Positions 57,866 through 64,000 of a stretch of 64,000 nucleotides of DNA are shown piece by piece. The stretch spans positions 1,784,361-1,848,360 of the forward strand of contig NW_006920414.1 of the NCBI RefSeq assembly GCF_000344685.1. The letters run 5' to 3'. Below the pieces are notes generated by a model. That model ran no database searches. It was not told where the DNA came from and worked only from the letters and a program-made list of their open reading frames with translations. Position numbers and translations under genes: made by a program. Each line of letters begins with the position of its first letter. The stretch's first letter is position 1. The DNA comes from Gloeophyllum trabeum ATCC 11539. Lineage: Eukaryota > Basidiomycota > Agaricomycetes > Gloeophyllales > Gloeophyllaceae.

Positions 57866-60800
57866 CTATACCCTGTCAGTCATCTCCATAGGCAACTGAC
57901 TGTACCCAGCAGCAGCTTTGTCCCTACTAGGAATTAGACCCCGCAAGCTCTCCATGAGATCACTCAGCACTGAGCGTGCACTGTCCATGACGGTCTCCCC
58001 CGTTATCTTCTCGCCAGGCATGACGCTATCGAGCGGTCGTCTCCACCACCTGAGTGTTAGAGAGCTCGTCACCACGCTCACGCTCGAGAACGCCATGGCA
58101 GCACCTGCCATCATGGGGTGCAGGTACAAACCGAAGGGGAGGAAGAACCCCATGGCTAGGGGGATGCCGAGGACATTGTATATGCACGCCCACACCAAGT
58201 TCCTCCGAATAACGGCAAAGATGGAGCGAGACAGATGTAATGCAGCGACAACGTCAAGCAGATCCGACCTCATCAGGACAATATCTGCAGCTTCAATGGC
58301 CACAGATGTGCCGGAGGATAAGGCGATCCCAACCGATGCGGCGACCAGCGCTGGTGAGTCATTGATACCATCTCCAACCTACCCGCATTATTTAGTGCAT
58401 TGTATGAGATATATCGAGCTCGAACATACCATTGCGACGCCTCCGCCCTTGGACATGAGGTCCGTCACGACAGACGCTTTGCCCTTGGGACTCATGCTAG
58501 CCCAGACATTCTCCGGTTTGATGCCAACTTCCTTCGCAATAGCTATGGCGGTCGACATCCCGTCTCCTGTAAGCATACTGACCTCCACACCCATGCGCTC
58601 CAGAGACTGGATAGCCCGCGCGGAGGACGCCTTGGGTGTGTCAGACAACGAGATACCTAGCACGGCCAGAGGTCGGCGGCTAAGTGAATCAGTGCTTATG
58701 CCAACGAAGATCATCGTCCGCCCTCGACTCGTCTCTTTTTCCTGGACATGAGAGAGTGCCGAAGGGATGTACCCATCCTCCGACTGTGTTACAAACCGAG
58801 CGTTGCCAACGAAGACGGTGTACGTCGGCTTCAGATTGGAGACCTTCACGGTAGCCTTGACCCCCGCGCCAGTGACGCTCTCGAAGGTCTCGACAGTAGC
58901 TTCAGGTAACTCCATGTTGGATTTGGACAGGAGGTCTTTGCCATACACCGCTACCGCTTTGGCCAAAGGATGTTCGGAGCGTGCCTCCGTGGCAGCAACC
59001 ATAGCAATCACAGCCGCTCGAGAAGTAATCCCGTCACAGCTCATAGACCCTAGAGACGCCTGTTCAACGAAAGGAGTGGCGGGAACGTCCGCTTCTGTCT
59101 GGCTGTCCGAAGGGGCCCACGCTAAAGCGACAACAGTCATCTTTCCCTCCGTGACTGTACCGGTCTTATCGAGAACGATTTTGCGGATACTCCGACTGGC
59201 CTCAAGCGCCCGCCCACCTTTGATGAGGATGCCATTCTTCGCTCCCACACCGGTGCCCACCATGATAGCGGTCGGCGTGCTCAGACCCAGCGCACACGGG
59301 CAAGCCACTACCACGACGCTAATGCACATCTGCAGACACACAGCGAGCTTTGTCGACCCGTGCCGCTTGAACATTTCCGGGAGATCCTCGTCGGTCATAA
59401 TATGTGAGATTATGATCCACGCCGTGAACGTGATCACTGCCAAGGAGATGACGGTGGGCACAAAGTACCCCGCGACCTTGTCAGCGAATGCTTGGATGGG
59501 TGCTTTGGAGGTCTGGGCTTCCTCTACTAGCTTCACTATTTGCGACAGCGCGGTGTCCTTGCCTGCACGCGTGACGACCATATCGAAGGTGCCCAACCCG
59601 TTGACGGTGCCACCAATGACACTATCGCCCACCTGCTTGATCACAGGCACCGGCTCTCCAGTGACAGCGCTTTCATCCACACTCGATGACCCGTTGACGA
59701 CATTCCCGTCCGCAGGAACTTTGTCGCCGGGAACCAGCTTGCATATGTCTCCCACCTGAACAAGTTCAGTAGGAATCCGCTTCTCCTGTGTACATGCCGG
59801 TGGATCGGTATATATTGTCGCCATGGACGGCGCGAGGGCCATCAAGTCTGTCAAGGCTGCGCTTGTCTTCCCCTTGGCCCTATTCTCCAAGAACCGACCA
59901 AGAGACACGAACATGATCAGCATTGTACTGGTGTCGAAGAACACGAAGGGGCGGTAACCAGGTTCGGTGTTGAACATGGCAAAGAACACGGCAAATAGGG
60001 AGTAAAAGTACGCAGCGGACGTGCCGAGCATGACAAGCACGTCCATCGTGGCTGTCTTATGCATTAGCGACTTGTACGCGTTGCGATAGAATTTAGCGCC
60101 GATCCAGAATTGGGCTGGAGTAGTAATGAGGAGAACCAGTAAGTCCCCAAGGTATACCGCATTGCATATTCGGAAATCCACAATGGGGCGGAGGAACGGC
60201 ATGCGGGGTGCAATCATACCAATGAAGAACACGGGTACGGCGAATGTGAGCGCCCATTGGAACCGACTCCGCCATTCCTGGATCTCCTTCATACGAGTCA
60301 GAGATTTCAGCTGAGTGGAGTCCTCTTGGTCCGACAGCATCGCGTCAAAGCCCATCTCTTCGATTCGCTCGACCATCTCTCTCGGTCCAATCAGAGTCCG
60401 GTCAAATTCGACCTTCGCGGTTTCTGTGGCGAGCGAAACCGCGACGGAGTTGATTCCGGGCAGAGCGCTCAACTGGGTTTCCACAGTTGACGTGCAGGAT
60501 GAACATGTCATGCCGTATATTCGGAGAGTGACCACGTCTGAGCGTGCTGGAGGTATCACAGTCGCGTCGAAACCTATGTCTGATATTTCCTGTAAGATGC
60601 AATTGATAAGAACCATGGTCATTCGAACATTGACAGGCAGACTCACATTAACGAGCTTCTCCGGCGTCCAGGTATTGGGGTCATATTCGATGGTTCCCCG
60701 CTCTGCAAGCAGCGCAACTTTGATAGAGTGTATACCGGGTTGATTGCGGAGCATGCCTTCGATAGACTGGGCATATATCCGCGTCAGTACACTTCTCGAT

Positions 60801-61261
60801 CATCGACCATTGTGCTCAGCAAAGAATCACATCAGCCCTCACAAGCTCCCCGCGGGCACAGATATTCACGCTCCTCAGCATACCAGACGAAGCATTCGTC
60901 CGCATCGTTGGTAATAGCAGTGCGCACAAATGCCTCGCCTGGACGTCTCTGAGAAGCCTGATCACATTAGTCATTGTAGTGCAGAAAGGACTCGTGGCAG
61001 GGTGGAGGCGAACGGAGTGTCCAGGTTGTAGAGCCTTCGTACCACAGTTCAAAGCAATACCATGATGGGCTAACTCACCTCCACACAGGACCCACAGGTC
61101 ATCCCTTCAATCCGCAGCTCACACTTCGCAACCGCATCTCCACTGGTCTCCTTGTTGGCAGTCAAAGGCTCGTTCTCGTCCACATGCAGTTCAACCGGCT
61201 TGAACGCCGAGGTCAGAGGTGTCTTGGGCAGCAGATTGAGTGCCGCAGAGAGAATCGACAT
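57866..61261 (-). CDS. CCC2: Copper-transporting P1B-type ATPase
   Basis: Pumps Cu(I) into the Golgi lumen to load multicopper oxidases such as ferroxidases and, in these fungi, laccases. Two N-terminal heavy-metal-binding domains: [15 protein letters not shown] joined to [19 protein letters not shown], and [19 protein letters not shown]. Core motifs: [16 protein letters not shown] (actuator TGE), [20 protein letters not shown] (CPC), [17 protein letters not shown] (phosphorylated Asp), [16 protein letters not shown] (HP), [20 protein letters not shown], the [10 protein letters not shown] hinge (58340-58375), and the last membrane segments [20 protein letters not shown] and [19 protein letters not shown]. 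Ends PMEMTDRV. About 960 residues, normal for fungal Ccc2. The first intron, inside the first metal-binding domain, is 312 nt (60767-61078), much longer than its neighbours. Confidence 0.95.
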
Positions 61262-62077
61262 TTTGCCACCGGGTTCGTCAGGCGATAGGCTAGCTTCGAG
61301 TGACGGTCACCGAGTGAGCTGGCGGCAAAATTCCACAAAGGGCGTATAGTACAGGCGAAATGGGAAAAGAATAGAAGGGTAAAAGCTGAGTAGCAGCAAG
61401 CGCCTGCGCCGGACGATGTACCAGATTATATAGATGGACAGGTACGTCGCACAGAACACCGAGTAGCTATGGCGCAGGACCTGCCCAATTGAGGCTGACT
61501 AAGAGGGCGTGGGAGCCTATCTTCTCCTAATCGGGCTTCTGTGGCGTCTGTTCGCGTTCCATTGACAGCAGTGTATTGACGGCCAACCAGGATCGTGCAA
61601 ATATGCAACATGGTAGTGCTACAGTAATGTTTCAATACAAAAGCCTGCATGTCTACCCTCGTATTTTTAGTAGGCGAAGCGCCCACCTGAGTCTCTGACA
61701 GTTTCGAGAGTTCTCCGAGTCGATAGTAAGAGAAAGCTACGCCTCAGTGTTTGACATGGTGCTACAGCCTGATGTAATATGAGTCAACCAAACGCCCCTT
61801 GTATTGGACCAGAATTATTCCGCTATTAGTGTGTGACGCGGCACTCGCTCGATGGAACTGGAAGAGTGCCAGGAGCTTTCGCATTTGCGAGCAGACCCCT
61901 GCAGACCCCCGGCGACCATCGGTGTCTTGTTTTACCGGAGATGGCGGACTTACCTGATGTGCCTTGCTCAGCAATTCGCTGCCTTTCGACAATGTTCATC
62001 TCGAGGTGCTGTAATCGCTGACAGCTTAAACTGAGACTTGCCAACGGCGACGGTACACGAGCCCCTAAATTTCTGGT
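61262..62077. promoter_or_regulatory. Divergent intergenic region between CCC2 and the ERV1-like gene
   Basis: About 815 bp separating two divergent start codons; it should contain both promoters. Short frames on both strands carry no motif. I looked for copper-response-like GCTG-rich boxes and found none convincing. Confidence 0.4.
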
Positions 62078-62662
62078 ATGGCGGACGCCTCACCCACTTC
62101 CATCGAGACCAATGCGGGCAAGAAGTTGCCTCCGGGGATGGTCCTAGGACCCGATGGCAAGCCTTGCAAGATTTGTACTGCTTTCAGATATATGAAACCT
62201 CCGCAGGGGGGTCAGAATCAAGAGCGCAAGCAGAAGCAAGGGGAAAATGCCAAGATAGCCGCTGCAATGGCAGCAGCAGCCCCGGGCTCTGGAAACACTC
62301 CCGATCCCGACGTCCGACCTGAATACTGTCCACCCGACGTAGAAATACTGGGCCGGTCGACATGGGCGTTCCTCCATACGACGGCAGCGTATTACCCGGA
62401 CAGACCGTCGCCGACGCAGCGAGCGAATATGCTGAACCTACTTTATGCTCTGCCTGTGCTGTACCCCTGTTCGCACTGCGCCTCGCATCTGGGAGAGGAG
62501 ATGAAGGTCCATCCACCGGACGTCAGTGGGAGGACAGCCCTCAGTCGTTGGCTCTGTGAAAGGCATAACGAGGTCAACGAAAGGCTAGGAAAGGAGAGGT
62601 TCGACTGCGCAAAGACTGATGAGCGGTGGAAGGATGGACCTAGCGACGGGAGTTGCGACTAG
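62078..62662 (+). CDS. ERV1: FAD-linked sulfhydryl oxidase, ERV1/ALR family
   Basis: Intermembrane-space flavoenzyme that reoxidises Mia40 in the mitochondrial disulfide relay, passing electrons to cytochrome c or oxygen. A single exon encodes 194 residues. The N-terminal shuttle region has the cysteine pair in PDGKPCKICTAF (CxxC). After an Ala/Gln-rich linker comes the Erv fold: EILGRSTWAFLHTTAAYYPD (FAD-binding Trp/His helix), PVLYPCSHCASHLGEEM (active-site CxxC next to FAD), and LSRWLCERHNEVNERLGKER followed by FDC, the C-x16-C structural cysteines and HN pair typical of Erv1. All redox cysteines are present. Erv2-type ER enzymes would have a signal anchor, which is absent here, so the Erv1 assignment is favoured. 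Confidence 0.93.
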   Translation: MADASPTSIETNAGKKLPPGMVLGPDGKPCKICTAFRYMKPPQGGQNQERKQKQGENAKIAAAMAAAAPGSGNTPDPDVRPEYCPPDVEILGRSTWAFLHTTAAYYPDRPSPTQRANMLNLLYALPVLYPCSHCASHLGEEMKVHPPDVSGRTALSRWLCERHNEVNERLGKERFDCAKTDERWKDGPSDGSCD

Positions 62663-63314
62663 CCCTGGCATGCATAGATGTACGTTCATCCTTGCACATT
62701 CTGCAAGCAGCGTGCTGACCGTATATAGCTCGACCTAGTACATGTAGTAAAGTAATCCACACGAAGTGCACTGACACGGTGCCGAATCCACCTTTGACTT
62801 CCCCCTCTTTGCGAAAGTCTGACTTGATTCGCTGCATAACTGACGACAGCTGATGTGCGCCCTGAACTTTCCCTCTCGACACAAACTTAGAAGGTAACCC
62901 TACCTAGGTTCCGAAACTTTCGATCAGAGTAGCGTCACGGTGTTAACGTTCTGGGCGACCACCAATTGAATTGGAGGGTGCTTGGACGACGCCTGCTCTC
63001 GTTTCCAACGCGCTGCCACAGGTTGCCACATCGTCATACCGTCCTTTCGCTTAACTTTGCGAGTCTCGCGTGCGCACCGATCATTGGGGCAGGAGGGGCG
63101 GATCCCTCCCGATCAGGACAACGCACCTCGTCCAAGTTGTCGGGCGTGTGCCAAGGCGTCGGTACGCTCTTTTGTTTCATTGCTCTGTACACACCCTGGT
63201 GGTCGAGAGTTTCTGGCGCGGGTTACGCCTCTTGCCGTCGACGTTCATTACGGTTTCCTTATATTCTGGCGTGCCCCTCCACGCCCTCCTCTATTAAGTA
63301 CTTTGAAATACTTC
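62663..63314. other. Intergenic between the ERV1-like and DUF6533 genes
   Basis: About 650 bp. Plus-strand frames of up to about 145 codons overlap the first exon of the next gene in other frames, without recognisable motifs. Probably ERV1 3' UTR and the promoter of the DUF6533 gene. Confidence 0.45.
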
Positions 63315-64000
63315 ATGACGGACTCGCTTGAGGACCTTCAATTAGTGAAGGACGTCAAATTAATTCGGCTTTGCCAGCGTACGCCCTTCTTTTCCTTGGT
63401 CTCCATCGAGAATGCTTGACGGAATGCCTGTCAAGTTGTCGCGACATTCCTAACATTTTATGACCATTGTAAGTGGAAGTAAATATATCGTGGGTCCCAG
63501 TCTTCACCTCCTGCGCGCAGTAATTACTCTGGACCGTGAAGTACGTATGCGAAGTGTTGTTTCCCTCTGTTAACTTCTAATAATATTAACGAAGGTTGAG
63601 CTCATATGGGTAAGCTCGCCACTCTGCCGATGCTACATAACTCTCACCATAGTTAGATGAAACGTTGGTCGCTATCGAAATTGCTGTTTATTGTGGTAAG
63701 CTTCCGTTCCTTCGCAGCCGCCCTTCTGTTCAGCTGCGCTTGCGTTCAAGAATCGCTATCTCGGTGGAGCGGTTATGTTGTGAGCACCTGTTTCGTATTA
63801 GTCCTATAAGGTCAGAAACTGAATCTGGTATTCACAGATGTGATGCTATTGGTATGTATTGGCGCGTACAAGCCGAGCATACAGTGTCCTAACGAGACCC
63901 AGTATTCGTCAAAATGAAATTGTCCGATGCAGTCAGTAATCCACACAACCCCCTACATATATGGAGTTTGACCGCTGTTCCTAGGGGTAAGCTCGAGATC
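63315..64000 (+). CDS. DUF6533-family integral membrane protein, 5' part (runs off window)
   Basis: Start ATG at 63315; exon 1 (63315-63378) encodes MTDSLEDLQLVKDVKLIRLC. Spliced continuation over several tiny exons: QLVATFLTFYDHLITLDREV, ELIWMKRWSLSKLLFIV, NRYLGGAVMLCDAI, VFVKMKLSDA. The LTLDREVELIW and KRWSLSKLLFxxNRY motifs are the hallmark of the DUF6533 family, multi-span membrane proteins that are greatly expanded in mushroom-forming fungi and have no established function. Introns are 45-65 nt and all phases agree. The remaining membrane segments lie beyond 64000, so completeness cannot be judged. Confidence 0.8.

Noticed and set aside
58767..59759. 330-codon plus-strand ORF
   Set aside because: Antisense shadow of the CCC2 core exon.

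Overview
The window looks like a piece of an Agaricomycete (mushroom or polypore type basidiomycete) nuclear genome. The genes are closely packed on both strands and carry many short GT-AG introns of about 50-65 nt. The protein families present are typical of that group: a rhamnogalacturonan lyase, a TRANK1-like UvrD helicase, a DUF6533 membrane protein, a fused cytosolic acetyl-CoA carboxylase and a Zds-like protein. There are no bacterial operons and no CRISPR, rRNA or tRNA genes that I could see. All gene models below were spliced by eye from conserved peptides and splice signals; exon edges not mentioned explicitly are approximate.

Layout: 1-1580 has no recognisable gene. 1583-2775 (-) PQ-loop membrane protein. 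3389-3869 (-) TMEM14 protein, head to head with 4070-5121 (+) an EEF1AKMT4/METTL13-like methyltransferase. 5178-6886 (-) NDUFAF7/MidA methyltransferase, head to head with 7066-11328 (+) MMS19. 11531-12910 (-) an unknown coiled-coil protein. 13159-16740 (-) CLC chloride transporter. 17135-19522 (-) secreted rhamnogalacturonan lyase (PL4). 20391-28862 (-) a very large UvrD-type helicase/TPR protein (TRANK1-like). 29200-30740 is a repeat block with two MITE-like elements and a 500-base N gap flanked by identical 380-bp copies, probably an assembly artefact. 31193-34390 (-) glutamine-dependent NAD synthetase. 34843-41999 (-) acetyl-CoA carboxylase. 42000-43790 has no convincing gene. 43791-45785 (-) COQ6. 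46392-49184 (-) Zds-like protein. 49185-51950 has no recognised gene, although part of it looks coding. 52032-55908 (+) a RING-PH-VWA protein with the domain order of the yeast pheromone scaffolds Ste5/Far1. 56578-57581 (-) dynactin p24-like protein. 57866-61261 (-) copper P-type ATPase (CCC2). 62078-62662 (+) ERV1/ALR-like sulfhydryl oxidase. 63315 to the right edge (+) the start of a DUF6533 protein.

Most genes are housekeeping and not functionally clustered. Several have linked biology: MMS19 (cytosolic Fe-S delivery) and ERV1 (mitochondrial thiol oxidation); NDUFAF7 and COQ6 (respiratory chain assembly and ubiquinone); ACC1 and NAD synthetase (core metabolism); CLC and CCC2, whose yeast counterparts Gef1 and Ccc2 work together in copper loading in the late secretory pathway. 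The most interesting items are the Ste5/Far1-like scaffold, the false-looking assembly gap inside a Tc1/mariner-type MITE, an 18-nt microexon next to a GC-AG intron in one small methyltransferase gene, and a first exon in the TMEM14 gene whose only coding content is the start codon.
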